NCBI RefSeq assembly: GCF_008807375.1
Contig: NZ_CP043311.1
Location: 3,018,001-3,082,000, forward strand
Origin: Pseudomonas lalkuanensis
GTDB lineage: Bacteria; Pseudomonadota; Gammaproteobacteria; Pseudomonadales; Pseudomonadaceae
Length of the DNA stretch: 64,000 nucleotides
Direction of reading: 5' to 3'
Part shown: piece after piece, positions 35,365-44,354 of the stretch
Position numbering within the stretch: position 1 is the first letter of the stretch
How the letters are laid out: each line of letters opens with the position of its first letter
Notes under the pieces: generated by a model
Database searches by the model: none
The model's input: only the letters and a program-made list of their open reading frames with translations
What the model was told of the DNA's origin: nothing
Program-made: the position numbers and the translations under genes

Positions 35365-35453
35365 GTGAGCAAGCTCGCCAGTCGTGGTGATTGGCGCGTG
35401 GACATCGACCTCAGGTGGAAAGCGCGTTTAACGATGGTCCCGTCGAAGCGCTA

Positions 35454-36185
35454 CTACCTGTTCAGTTCGTACGCGCACATGTTGACCGTCGAGGCCAGGT
35501 TCAGCGATTCGATGGCGCCACAACCGGGAATCGTGAACGGCTGGGCGTTGAGTGCGACCAGCTGCTCGCGGGGTACGCCACGTGCTTCATTGCCGAACAG
35601 GTAACAATCGAACGTCTTGAAGCTGGCGGATTGCAGGCGGTCGCCATTCATATCCAGGCAGGCGATGCGTTCGAAACGCGTGCGCAAGGAATCCAGTTCC
35701 ACATCCAGTTCCATGGGCGCATGAAAAATTGCACCCATGCTGGACCGCACGACTTTGGGGTTGTACGGATCGACGCTGCCGGGACTGAGCAGGCAGCGAA
35801 AATTACCGAACCACGCCAAGGTACGCAGGATGGTGCCGAGATTGCCCGGGTCCTGAATTTCATGCAGGTAAATGGCGCGCTCGTTCCCGGTGGGTGCAGA
35901 AACCGGCGCGGCCATAGCCGACATGGGCACCAGGGCGATGATTCCCTGCGGTGTCTTGGTATCAGCGATATGCGCCATCTGGCGGTCGCTGATCACATGG
36001 GTTTCAAACGGGCTTTGCCACTGCTCGTAGGCGCCGCTTACATACAGCTGGCTGCGTTGCAGCAGCGGATTCTGCAAGGCCGCTTTCTGTAACTCCAGCA
36101 GCAGATGTTCGCCTTCCACCAGGAAATAACCGAGCTCGGCCCGGTATTTCTTCTGGTGGAGCTTCTTGATGTCGTCGAATTTCAT
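35454..36185 (-). CDS. SpoU/TrmH-family RNA 2'-O-methyltransferase
   Basis: A 243-residue SAM-dependent RNA methyltransferase with a substrate-binding N-domain (~1-90) and the knotted SPOUT domain. The three SpoU motifs are visible: IYLHEIQDPGNLGTILRT, CYLFGNEARGVPRE and IESLNLASTVNMCAYEL. The conserved Arg, Glu and Asn are present. The target nucleotide (23S rRNA or tRNA) is not determinable. The gene starts 11 bp after the FAD oxidoreductase stop, on the same strand, suggesting an operon. Confidence 0.93.
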   Translation of the reverse strand: MKFDDIKKLHQKKYRAELGYFLVEGEHLLLELQKAALQNPLLQRSQLYVSGAYEQWQSPFETHVISDRQMAHIADTKTPQGIIALVPMSAMAAPVSAPTGNERAIYLHEIQDPGNLGTILRTLAWFGNFRCLLSPGSVDPYNPKVVRSSMGAIFHAPMELDVELDSLRTRFERIACLDMNGDRLQSASFKTFDCYLFGNEARGVPREQLVALNAQPFTIPGCGAIESLNLASTVNMCAYELNR

Positions 36186-36196
36186 CGATGCGTCGC

Positions 36197-37816
36197 TCAG
36201 TGGCTCTGCTCGGAGAGTATCGATTTGACCACCGCTTCAGCGACCTTGATGCCGTCCACGCCCGCCGACAGGATGCCGCCCGCATAACCGGCGCCTTCAC
36301 CGGCCGGATACAGGCCCCGCAGGTTGAGACTTTGCAAGGTCTCGTGGTCGCGGGTAATGCGGACCGGTGAGGACGTTCGGGTTTCGATGCCGGTGAGCAC
36401 CGCATCATCGCGATCAAAACCGCGGATCTGCTTGCCGAATGCCGGCAGCGCCTCGCGGATGGCCTCGATCGCATACTCCGGCAGCGAGGGCGCCAGATCA
36501 CCCAGGCGCACGCCGGGTTTGTATGAGGGTTCCACCTCGCCAAATTCGCTCGACGGCACTCCACGAATGAAGTCACCCACCAACTGCGCGGGCGCACAGT
36601 AGTCGCTGCCGCCCAGTTCATAGGCGCGGGATTCCAGACGCTCCTGGAGCTCTACACCGGCCAGCGGGCCGCCTGGGAAATCCTGCTCCGGGCTGATACC
36701 CACGACAATGCCGGCGTTCGCATTGCGTTCGTTGCGCGAATACTGGCTCATGCCGTTGGTAACGACGCGCTCCGGCTCGGAGGTGGCCGCCACCACGGTG
36801 CCGCCGGGGCACATGCAGAAGCTGTAGACGGCGCGGCCATTCTTGGCGTGGTGCACCAGTTTGTAGTCGGCGGCGCCGAGCTCCGGATGGCCCGCGTATT
36901 TGCCCAGGCGGGCCTGGTCGATCATGCCTTGCGGGTGTTCGATGCGGAAACCCACGGCAAAGGGCTTGGCCTCGATGAACACGCCCTGGCGATGCAGCAT
37001 GCGGAAGGTGTCGCGGGAACTGTGGCCCAGCGCCAGGACAACGTGGCGACTGCGGATCGTTTCGCCGCTGGCCAGCACCACACCCTCGAGCTGGCCAGCG
37101 TTGATCACCAGATCGGTGACCTTGGTTTCAAATCGCACTTCGCCGCCGAGGGCGATGATCTCCTCGCGCATGGCGGATACCACGCCGGTGAGACGGAATG
37201 TGCCGATGTGCGGCTTGCTCACGTACATGATCTCTTCCGGCGCGCCAGCCCGGACGAACTCGTGCATGACCTTGCGGGCGTAGAACTTCGGGTCCTTGAT
37301 CTGGCTGTAGAGCTTGCCGTCCGAGAACAGGCCGGCACCGCCCTCGCCGAATTGCACGTTGGATTCCGGAGTCAGGACCTTCTTGCGCCACAGCGCCCAG
37401 GTGTCCTTGGTGCGGCGGCGTACATCCTTGCCGCGCTCCAGCACGATGGGTTTGAACCCCATCTGCGCAAGCAGCAGTGCCGCAAACAACCCGCAGGGAC
37501 CAAAACCGACCACCAGAGGCCGCTCGCTCAGGTTGGCCGGTGCCTGGCCTACCGGATAGTAGTGGGTATCCGGGGCTGGACGGATATTGTGGTCATCGGC
37601 AAAGCGCGCCAGAACCGCCGCCTCGTCGCGGACCTCCAGATCGATGATGTAGATGAACAGGATGACGCTGCTTTTCTTGCGGGCATCGTAGCTGCGCTTG
37701 AACACGGTGAAGTTCAGCAGGTCGGCGTCGCTGATGTTCAGGCGTTTGACGATGGCCCCGCGCAGTTCATCTGCGGAATGATCGAGGGGCAGAGACAGTT
37801 CGGTGATGCGAATCAT
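36197..37816 (-). CDS. FAD-dependent oxidoreductase (COG2509 type)
   Basis: A 539-residue flavoprotein. After an N-terminal ~95-residue domain (LSLPLDHSADELRGAIVKRL, FKRSYDARKKSSVIL) comes the dinucleotide fold VVGFGPCGLFAALLLAQMG, then GGAGLFSDGKLYSQIKD, CMCPGGTVVAATSEPERVVTNGMS and the C-terminal YPAGEGAGYAGGILSAGVDG. This matches the widely conserved but uncharacterised FAD-protein family COG2509. The in-frame region upstream of ATG 37816 is non-homologous. Linked to the SpoU gene downstream. Confidence 0.92.
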   Translation of the reverse strand: MIRITELSLPLDHSADELRGAIVKRLNISDADLLNFTVFKRSYDARKKSSVILFIYIIDLEVRDEAAVLARFADDHNIRPAPDTHYYPVGQAPANLSERPLVVGFGPCGLFAALLLAQMGFKPIVLERGKDVRRRTKDTWALWRKKVLTPESNVQFGEGGAGLFSDGKLYSQIKDPKFYARKVMHEFVRAGAPEEIMYVSKPHIGTFRLTGVVSAMREEIIALGGEVRFETKVTDLVINAGQLEGVVLASGETIRSRHVVLALGHSSRDTFRMLHRQGVFIEAKPFAVGFRIEHPQGMIDQARLGKYAGHPELGAADYKLVHHAKNGRAVYSFCMCPGGTVVAATSEPERVVTNGMSQYSRNERNANAGIVVGISPEQDFPGGPLAGVELQERLESRAYELGGSDYCAPAQLVGDFIRGVPSSEFGEVEPSYKPGVRLGDLAPSLPEYAIEAIREALPAFGKQIRGFDRDDAVLTGIETRTSSPVRITRDHETLQSLNLRGLYPAGEGAGYAGGILSAGVDGIKVAEAVVKSILSEQSH

Positions 37817-38198
37817 GGCGGTAATCCTGGCCGGTGAATCCGGCAAAGGAAGCAACAGGGGGAGGGAGTAAGGCGCGGATTGTACCCGCCGCCGCCCGCC
37901 CCTGTCAGGTCTGGCCTGATGGCACCCCGGATCGCGCTGCGCTGGCCGGCACCATGGCGGCCAATGGCTCAGGCCTGCATTGGAAACCGTGCGCAATCTG
38001 TTGAGGATCCGGGTACTGAACTTCCCGGCGGCTATCCCGCTCTCGGGCGGTCCCTACTGGCTGCGGGCCTGGTTGTTCTGGCGCAGCTGGCAGTTCGTCC
38101 ATTGCGAGGAACAGGCTTACGAATCGCCACCAGGCCGAGGAGCCTGGGGCAAGGCACCGAGTCCAACCTGCACATCGGTGCCGCTGGCTGAGCGGCCC
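37817..38198. other. 382-bp gap, nothing recognised
   Basis: No credible gene or site between the oxidoreductase start and the MFS stop. Confidence 0.5.
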
Positions 38199-39419
38199 TC
38201 AGCCCTCCGTGGAAGACCTGGATCGAAAGACGAACAGCAACATGGCCAATACCGGGGGCAATGCCGATAGGCAAGCGAAAGAAGCCCAGCCAACGTGCTC
38301 GTAGATCGGGCTGGCAATCAGCGAGCCCAGCGCACCGCCCACGAAGATGCTGGTCATGTAGACCGCGTTCAGACGTGCCCGGCTTTGCGGGTCGAGGGCG
38401 TATACCTCACGTTGGCCAAGCACCATATTCAATTGCACTGCGAAGTCCAGCAACACGGCGCTGACAATCATCCAGAGCCAGCCGGCACCCGGCAGCGAGC
38501 CGGCCAGTAACGCCAGTGGTGCCAGTAGCAAGGCGACAGCCGTGCTGCGGGTGCCGTGCCCAGCATCGGCCAGGCGTCCAGCGATGGGCGCGGCGATGGC
38601 GCCAACCGCACCGACCAGAGCGAAAATCGCAACCTCGGTCTGGTTGAAGCCGAACTGGCGCACGAGTTCGATGGGAGCGATGGTCCAGAAGCTGCTGAAA
38701 CTGGCGAACAGCAAGCCTTGGTAGAGTGCGCGTTCGCGCAACACAGCGTAGCGCCGGGCCAAGGCGAATACCGAGGCGATCAGCGACACGTAACCAGCCC
38801 GATGTGCGGGGTGCCGGTGTGGCAGCAACAGCCCCATCACCAGCGCCATCAGCGCCATCAAGGCCGCCGCGCTGAAGAACACGCCACGCCACCCGAAGGC
38901 CTCGGTCAGTGTGCTGGCCAGCGGACGCGATAGCAGGATACCGAGCAGCAGACCGCTCATGATGTTTCCCACCACGCGGCCGCGAGACTCTTCCGGGGCC
39001 ATGTGCGCGGCCAGTGGCACGAGTATTTGCACCGCGACCGACGTCAGGCCGATCAGCAGCGAGCAGATGAGGAACAGTGAAGGGGTATGGCTAAGCCCAG
39101 CGGCAGCCAGACACAGGGCGGCGGCAAGGGTAAAGCCCACCAGCAGCCGCCGGTTCTCCAACAGGTCTGCCAGGGGTACCAGGAACAGTAACCCCAGGGC
39201 GTAGCCGAACTGGGTCAGGGAGACGATCAAGCTGGCGTGAGCCTTAGAAAGGCCAATCGAAGGAGCAATCAGCTCCACGATCGGCTGCGCGTAATAGAGA
39301 TTGGCGACTACTGCGCCGCAGCAGAACGCCAGAAATAGCACCAGGGAGTTGGACAACGCGGACGGTGCGACGGCTGACGCCGTTCCGGTGTCGGCAGTTG
39401 CGGAGTTGGCAACGGTCAT
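38199..39419 (-). CDS. MFS transporter (drug/sugar efflux type)
   Basis: A 406-residue 12-helix major-facilitator protein with the N-terminal motif ANLYYAQPIVELIAPSIG and the loop 2-3 signature LADLLENRRLL; helix 5 is antiporter-like (NIMSGLLLGILLSRPLAS). It resembles YnfM/AraJ-type efflux proteins; the substrate is unknown. GAGGTACC is upstream of ATG. No regulator is divergent to it; the 305 bp upstream hold a REP-like pair. Confidence 0.9.
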   Translation of the reverse strand: MTVANSATADTGTASAVAPSALSNSLVLFLAFCCGAVVANLYYAQPIVELIAPSIGLSKAHASLIVSLTQFGYALGLLFLVPLADLLENRRLLVGFTLAAALCLAAAGLSHTPSLFLICSLLIGLTSVAVQILVPLAAHMAPEESRGRVVGNIMSGLLLGILLSRPLASTLTEAFGWRGVFFSAAALMALMALVMGLLLPHRHPAHRAGYVSLIASVFALARRYAVLRERALYQGLLFASFSSFWTIAPIELVRQFGFNQTEVAIFALVGAVGAIAAPIAGRLADAGHGTRSTAVALLLAPLALLAGSLPGAGWLWMIVSAVLLDFAVQLNMVLGQREVYALDPQSRARLNAVYMTSIFVGGALGSLIASPIYEHVGWASFACLSALPPVLAMLLFVFRSRSSTEG

Positions 39420-39616
39420 GGCGGTACCTCGTCGGGTGGGTTGAGAGTTGGCGCCAGACTAGGGCCTGCCCCGGCCGGGGAGAATCCGGCCACGGCACAA
39501 CACACCTATGCGATTTGCGCAACGCCGCCCCGTCCGCAACGCTGCGATTCCCTATCGCACCCGCAAGGAATGACTGCACGCTGTGGGGTATGTGCCGGGC
39601 ACGGTTCGCTTTTCCC

Positions 39617-39712
39617 GTGGGAGCGAATTCATTCGCTGAGCAGGCCGAAGGGCTGCCCTTCGAGGCTGCAGGGTGCAACGGTGTTGCCCTTGGCGAATGA
39701 ATTCGCCCCCAC
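39617..39712. repeat. REP-like inverted pair (REPIN)
   Basis: GTGGGAGCGAATTCATTCGC (39617-39636) is repeated inverted as GCGAATGAATTCGCCCCCAC (39693-39712), 56 bp apart. Each arm is itself palindromic at GCGAATTCATTCGC. This is the layout of extragenic REP doublets in Pseudomonas. Confidence 0.75.
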
Positions 39713-39724
39713 GCATGGTTCCCA

Positions 39725-41701
39725 TCAGAAAGCGAAGCAGGAACAGCCCAGCGCGCCCCAGAAGCCCTGGTAATCACTCACCGGCACACTCGACTGGCGC
39801 GCCCGCTCGTGGCTGTGGGCATGCACGGCGCAGGCACCGACGCACTGGTGCACCTGGGCGGCGAGTGGCGCGGCGGGCTTCCAGTGGCCGGGCACCTTGG
39901 CCACCGGCGACCATTCGGGCAGCACCGGCACCTGCGGCGGGCCGAGCTTGTCGAACTCGGCGGCGGCATGGACCACCTTGCCGTCGACTATGGTCAGCAC
40001 CGACTCGATCCACTTGATGGCTTCTTCCTCGACGCTGAAGAAATCCGCCGACAGGGCCGCCACATCGGCCAGTTGGCCCACCTTGATCTGCCCCTTCTTG
40101 CCCTGCTCGCTGGAGAACCAGGCGCTGCCATGGGTGAACAACTCCAGGGCGGTGGCGCGGGACAGGCCCTGGGGATACAGCTCCAGGCCGCCCACGGTCT
40201 TGCCGCTGACCAGCCAGTAGAGCGAGGTCCAGGGGTTGTAGCTGGACACCCGGGTAGCGTCGGTGCCGGCGCCCACCGGCACGCCTTCGGCGAGCATGCG
40301 CTGGATCGGCGGGGTCTGCTCGGCGGCCTTGGCGCCGTAGCGGTCGACGAAGTACTCGCCCTGGAAAGCCATGCGGTCCTGGATGGCGATGCCGCCGCCG
40401 AGGGCGCGGACCCGCTCGATGTTCTTCGGCGAGATGGTTTCGGCGTGGTCGAAGAACCAGGGCAGGCCGTTGAACGGGATGTCGCGGTTGACCTTCTCGA
40501 ACACGTCGAGCATGCGCGAGATGGATTCGTCGTAGGTGGCGTGCAGGCGGAACGGCCAGCGCTGTTCCACCAGGTGGCGGACCACCGGTTCCAGCTCCTG
40601 CTCCATGCTCGGCGCGAGATCCGGACGCGGTTCGAGGAAGTCCTCGAAGTCGGCGGCGGAGAACACCAGCATCTCGCCGGCGCCGTTGTGGCGGAAGAAG
40701 TCGCTGCCGTCGCCCGGTTTCACCACCTTGCTCCAGTTCTTGAAGTCGGTGAGTTCTGCCTTGGGCTTCTGGGTGAACAGGTTGTAGGCGATGCGCACGC
40801 TCAGCTGACCCTGGTTGGCCAGTTCCTGGATCACCTGGTAGTCGTCCGGGTAGTTCTGGTAGCCGCCGCCGGCATCGATCGCGCTGGTCAGGCCCAGGCG
40901 GTTGAGTTCGCGCATGAACTGGCGGGTGGAGTTGACCTGGTACTCCAGCGGCAGCTTCGGCCCCTTGGCCAGGGTGGCGTAGAGGATGGTGGCGTTGGGC
41001 CGGGCGATGAGCATGCCGGTGGGGTTGCCGTTGCCGTCGCGCTGGATTTCGCCGCCGGGCGGGTTGGGGGTGTCCCTGGTGTAGCCCACCGCCTTCAGCG
41101 CGGCACGGTTGAGCAGCGCGCGGTCGTACAGGTGGAGGATGAACACCGGCGTATCCGGCGCCGCGCGGTTGATCTCTTCCAGGGTCGGCATGCGCTTCTC
41201 GGCGAACTGGAATTCGTTCCAGCCACCGACCACCCGCACCCACTGCGGGCTGGGGGTGCGCTCGGCCTGGTCCTTGAGCATGCGCAGGGCGTCGGCCAGG
41301 GAGGGCACGCCTTCCCAGCGCAGTTCGAGGTTGTAGTTGAGGCCGCCGCGGATCAGGTGCAGGTGCGAGTCGTTGAGGCCGGGAATGACGGTGCGCTGCT
41401 TGAGGTCGATGACCTGGGTGGCGTCGCCGCGCAGGGCCATCGCTTCGGCGTCGGTGCCGACGGCGAGGAAGCGGCCGTCCTTGATGGCCACGGCGCTGGC
41501 GGTGGGTTTCTCGCGGTCGACCGTGTGGAAGCGGCCGTTGAACAGGATCAGGTCAGCGGACATGGAACCCCCTGAGGTGGCATGGGCGGAGCCGGCGGCG
41601 CCGGCGAAAGGCAGTGCGGACCAGAGTGCGCCAGCGGCGCCCAGCACGGTGCTGGCGGCGAGGAACTGGCGGCGGCCGTTGCTGGTTGGGTCTTCGTTCA
41701 T
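39725..41701 (-). CDS. Tat-exported amidohydrolase (YtcJ-like)
   Basis: A 658-residue metal-dependent hydrolase of the amidohydrolase-3 family. A Tat signal (NGRRQFLAASTVLGAAGALW) is followed by the family start LILFNGRFHTVDREKPTAS, the metal motif VIPGLNDSHLHLIRGG, later HATYDE, WFFDHAETI and GVPVGAGTDATRVSSY, and a return to the small beta-sandwich (ADVAALSADFF...VDGKVVHAAAEFD). The last ~40 residues add a cysteine/histidine tail (CVGACAVHAHSHE ... GCSCFAF). Substrate unknown. GC content is higher than that of its neighbours. Its ATG overlaps the stop of the upstream membrane protein gene (ATGA). Confidence 0.9.
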   Translation of the reverse strand: MNEDPTSNGRRQFLAASTVLGAAGALWSALPFAGAAGSAHATSGGSMSADLILFNGRFHTVDREKPTASAVAIKDGRFLAVGTDAEAMALRGDATQVIDLKQRTVIPGLNDSHLHLIRGGLNYNLELRWEGVPSLADALRMLKDQAERTPSPQWVRVVGGWNEFQFAEKRMPTLEEINRAAPDTPVFILHLYDRALLNRAALKAVGYTRDTPNPPGGEIQRDGNGNPTGMLIARPNATILYATLAKGPKLPLEYQVNSTRQFMRELNRLGLTSAIDAGGGYQNYPDDYQVIQELANQGQLSVRIAYNLFTQKPKAELTDFKNWSKVVKPGDGSDFFRHNGAGEMLVFSAADFEDFLEPRPDLAPSMEQELEPVVRHLVEQRWPFRLHATYDESISRMLDVFEKVNRDIPFNGLPWFFDHAETISPKNIERVRALGGGIAIQDRMAFQGEYFVDRYGAKAAEQTPPIQRMLAEGVPVGAGTDATRVSSYNPWTSLYWLVSGKTVGGLELYPQGLSRATALELFTHGSAWFSSEQGKKGQIKVGQLADVAALSADFFSVEEEAIKWIESVLTIVDGKVVHAAAEFDKLGPPQVPVLPEWSPVAKVPGHWKPAAPLAAQVHQCVGACAVHAHSHERARQSSVPVSDYQGFWGALGCSCFAF

Positions 41702-42306
41702 TGTGTTCCTCCAGCGCGCAGCCAGCCGGAGAACAAGCGCGTTGCCGCTGGCATGAACAGATAGACGACCAGCAGCACGATGCTGGCGGTGATCACCACG
41801 TTGCTCGCCACATAACCCCCGAGCCAGGGCTGCAGCTTGAACAGTGGCTGCCAGAGCAGCGGCACCAGCAGCGCCAACGGCAGGATGACCAGGAACGTGA
41901 CGCAGGCCTGTTTCCAGCGTGGTGGCTGGTAACTGTTGAACGGAGTGAACCAGAACTCTGCGTCGTTGTAGACCAGTGGGTGGTCACCCTCCTCCAGTAA
42001 TGGCTGCACTTCCGCGATCAGCGCCGCACGTTCGGCTGAGTCGATCCACGCTTGCAACTGGGAGGCCTGGGCAAAACGCACCACGGTAGTAAAGGTATCT
42101 CCCCCGCCGTCAGGACGAATGACGTTCACGCCGAGGTGGCCCGGCTGGTGCCGGGCTGCCTTGACGGCCCTACGTAGCCACCCTTCGTATTGTCCCAGCG
42201 TGCCGCTGCGCACCTTGTGCTGGATAACCAGAGTCACCACGCTGTTCAGGTCAATGGCATCGGTGCCCATATGCGTCCCGTAGGTTCGTCCGTCGATGTC
42301 GCCCAC
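41698..42306 (-). CDS. Antibiotic-biosynthesis-monooxygenase-domain membrane protein
   Basis: A 202-residue protein: an ABM dimeric alpha/beta-barrel domain (about 20-115: VVTLVIQHKVRSGTLGQYEGWL, HLGVNVIRPDGGGDTFTTVVRF) and two C-terminal membrane helices (ACVTFLVILPLALLVPLLW, VVITASIVLLVVYLFMPAA). The architecture is that of conserved hypotheticals paired with amidohydrolases in Pseudomonas. I chose GTG 42306 with AGGGGA at 7-nt spacing; ATG 42270 is an alternative. It is translationally coupled to the amidohydrolase and divergent from a short AraC gene. Confidence 0.85.
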   Translation of the reverse strand: MGDIDGRTYGTHMGTDAIDLNSVVTLVIQHKVRSGTLGQYEGWLRRAVKAARHQPGHLGVNVIRPDGGGDTFTTVVRFAQASQLQAWIDSAERAALIAEVQPLLEEGDHPLVYNDAEFWFTPFNSYQPPRWKQACVTFLVILPLALLVPLLWQPLFKLQPWLGGYVASNVVITASIVLLVVYLFMPAATRLFSGWLRAGGTQ

Positions 42307-42463
42307 TATGGCTTCCCCTGTAGCTCCGGGATTGGACGCATGTGCTGCAACGGCTCCGCCTTCGCGAACTCGCGTTAACCAGGTTTAACCTCCATTAACT
42401 GGCGGTCCGCATCGCCTCCCCCAAAGATCGGTTCCAGGTATTCGGAGCAGGGAGAGGACGAGA

Positions 42464-42844
42464 ATGCTGCAGACCACTATCGCAACCGCAAGAGCGACTG
42501 CCACGCCAGTCCAGCGCAGCCTTGCATCCTGGCAACGTGAACATGCCCAGACACTATTGATGGAGCACCTGGATATCGGTATCGATGTGACCACCGTGGC
42601 CGCCCGGTGCGGCCTGTCGCGCAGCGACTTCAGTCGCAAGTTCAAGGTCAGCACCGGATATTCGCCGCAGGCCTGGCTGCGCCTGCAGCGAATCGAAAAG
42701 GCCAAGCACCTGCTTACCGACGCGCGGCTTTCACTGGCAGAAATCGGACTGGAATGCGGGTTCTGCGACCAGGCTCACTTCTGCCGGATCTTCACCCGCC
42801 TGGAAGGCATCACACCGCTGGGCTGGCGGCGCCTGGCGGGCTGA
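42464..42844 (+). CDS. Short AraC-family regulator (DNA-binding domain only)
   Basis: A 126-residue protein comprising essentially the two helix-turn-helices of AraC regulators (VAARCGLSRSDFSRKFKV; LSLAEIGLECGFCDQAHFCRIF) with no sensory domain. GGGAGAGG lies before ATG. Being divergent from the ABM-protein/amidohydrolase operon, it probably controls that operon. Its last 35 bp overlap the convergent winged-helix regulator gene. Confidence 0.9.
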   Translation: MLQTTIATARATATPVQRSLASWQREHAQTLLMEHLDIGIDVTTVAARCGLSRSDFSRKFKVSTGYSPQAWLRLQRIEKAKHLLTDARLSLAEIGLECGFCDQAHFCRIFTRLEGITPLGWRRLAG

Positions 42845-44177
42845 GAATGTAAGCGCGAGCGATGTTGGGTACCCGGTAAGCTAAACCGCGCTCGCCCTGC
42901 TCCACCATCAGGAGCGATTTGTCCGCCAGTTGGTGCACCGCGGCGAATATGCATTCGGGGCATAGACGGGCGTCATCCAGCAGGTCCACCGCTGCGTCCA
43001 GCGTGAACGCGCCTCTCATACGGGCCAGCAGGCGCAGGCACAGCTGCTCGCTAGTGCTCAATTGGCAAAAGCTCCAGTCGTAGGTGGCACGCAAGCTTTG
43101 CTGACGTGCCGGGGCGGTACGCCGTCCCGGCATCTGCAGGTGGTACTGGGTGTCGAGCAGCGCCGCCAGTTCGACGAGCCCGAGAACGCCCACCTGCCGG
43201 GCGGCTATCTCGATGGCCAGTGGAATCCCGTCCAGCCGCCGACAGATTTCGATGATGGCCCGGACTTGAGCTCGGCGCAGTTGAAGGCGCTGCGAAACTT
43301 CGCGGGCACGCTGCATGAACAACTGCACCGCTGAACAAGCCATGGCCTGTTCCAGCGACAGCTCAGTGGTCTTTGGAACGTCCAGAGGTGGCAGGCGCAG
43401 AACGTGCTCGCCTTCGGCGCGCAGCGGTTCGCGGCTGGTGGCCAGCACGTGCAGTGCCGGATGCAGACGTAGCAGATGCTCCACCGCTTCTGCGCAGACT
43501 CTCGCCAGGTGTTCGCAATTGTCGAGCAGCAGCAACGCAGGTTGCCCCGTCGGCTCACCGAGCATGCGCGCGAGGGTATGGTGCAGCGACACTCCGTCAG
43601 GGTCCTTCGACAGGTCGAGAAAACAGGTCAGGGTGAAATGCGCCCGAACCTTGTCGGCGACGTGGATCGCCAGTGAAGTCTTGCCCATGCCGCCCGGCCC
43701 TACCAGCGTCAGCAGGCGGGTGCGAGGCAGCTCCGCAATCAGGTGCCGGATGAAGTCGTCGCGCCCAACCAACCCCATCAACGACACTGGGAGATTGCTC
43801 AGCTGCGACTCTCGCAGCTGCGTCGCCGGCGACGCTGCCAGGGTCTCCACCACACCGATGAATCCGTATCCACGCAAGGGCACATTGGTGATGTAGCGTT
43901 CGCCGGTTCGTCCCTCGCCCAGCGCCCGGCGCAAGGCAGCAATGTGCACCCGCAGATTGATCTCCTCAACCACGGTTGCTCCCCAGACCTGCGCGATGAT
44001 GGTGTCTTTACTGATGATCTCGCCGGGCCGCGTGATCAACACCTGGAGGATGTCCAGGGCGCGGCTTCCGACGCGCACAGGCCGGTCGCCCTGCAACAAC
44101 CGGCGCTTGTACGGGTAGAAGCGGAAGCTCCCGAACTGCAGGATGGTCTCAGTGCCGAAGTCTATGTTTACACTCAT
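42810..44177 (-). CDS. OmpR-type winged-helix regulator with NB-ARC-like ATPase
   Basis: A 455-residue one-component regulator. Residues ~12-110 are a transcriptional-regulatory-C winged helix (LLQGDRPVRVGSRALDILQVL, GYGFIG), followed by an NTPase: Walker A GPGGMGKTS (Lys166), Walker B ALLLLDNCEH, sensor VLATSREPL and GIPLAIEIAA, as in the STAND/NB-ARC group (EmbR/AfsR-like predicted ATPases). The C-terminal helical repeats usual in this family (900+ residues) are missing, so it is a short form. No ligand is known. It converges with and overlaps the AraC gene. Confidence 0.88.
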   Translation of the reverse strand: MSVNIDFGTETILQFGSFRFYPYKRRLLQGDRPVRVGSRALDILQVLITRPGEIISKDTIIAQVWGATVVEEINLRVHIAALRRALGEGRTGERYITNVPLRGYGFIGVVETLAASPATQLRESQLSNLPVSLMGLVGRDDFIRHLIAELPRTRLLTLVGPGGMGKTSLAIHVADKVRAHFTLTCFLDLSKDPDGVSLHHTLARMLGEPTGQPALLLLDNCEHLARVCAEAVEHLLRLHPALHVLATSREPLRAEGEHVLRLPPLDVPKTTELSLEQAMACSAVQLFMQRAREVSQRLQLRRAQVRAIIEICRRLDGIPLAIEIAARQVGVLGLVELAALLDTQYHLQMPGRRTAPARQQSLRATYDWSFCQLSTSEQLCLRLLARMRGAFTLDAAVDLLDDARLCPECIFAAVHQLADKSLLMVEQGERGLAYRVPNIARAYILSPPGAASPAV

Positions 44178-44354
44178 CTGCCATGCGTCTCTCTTGTCGG
44201 CGGATCGCTCTAAACCGTGGCCTTCAGGCGACGCCGCAACCTACGGGCGGATGCTTTTCATCGAAGTTGAAGAGATATTGGCGCCCCCCGGATGACAGCG
44301 CAATTCAGCCAGGGGGAAGGATTCGGCCAATCTGGATGCGCGAAACGGTCAAGC

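Noticed and set aside
39809..41575. 588-codon frame opposite the amidohydrolase gene
   Set aside because: Antisense artefact of GC-rich third positions; valine/glycine/alanine-rich with no family.
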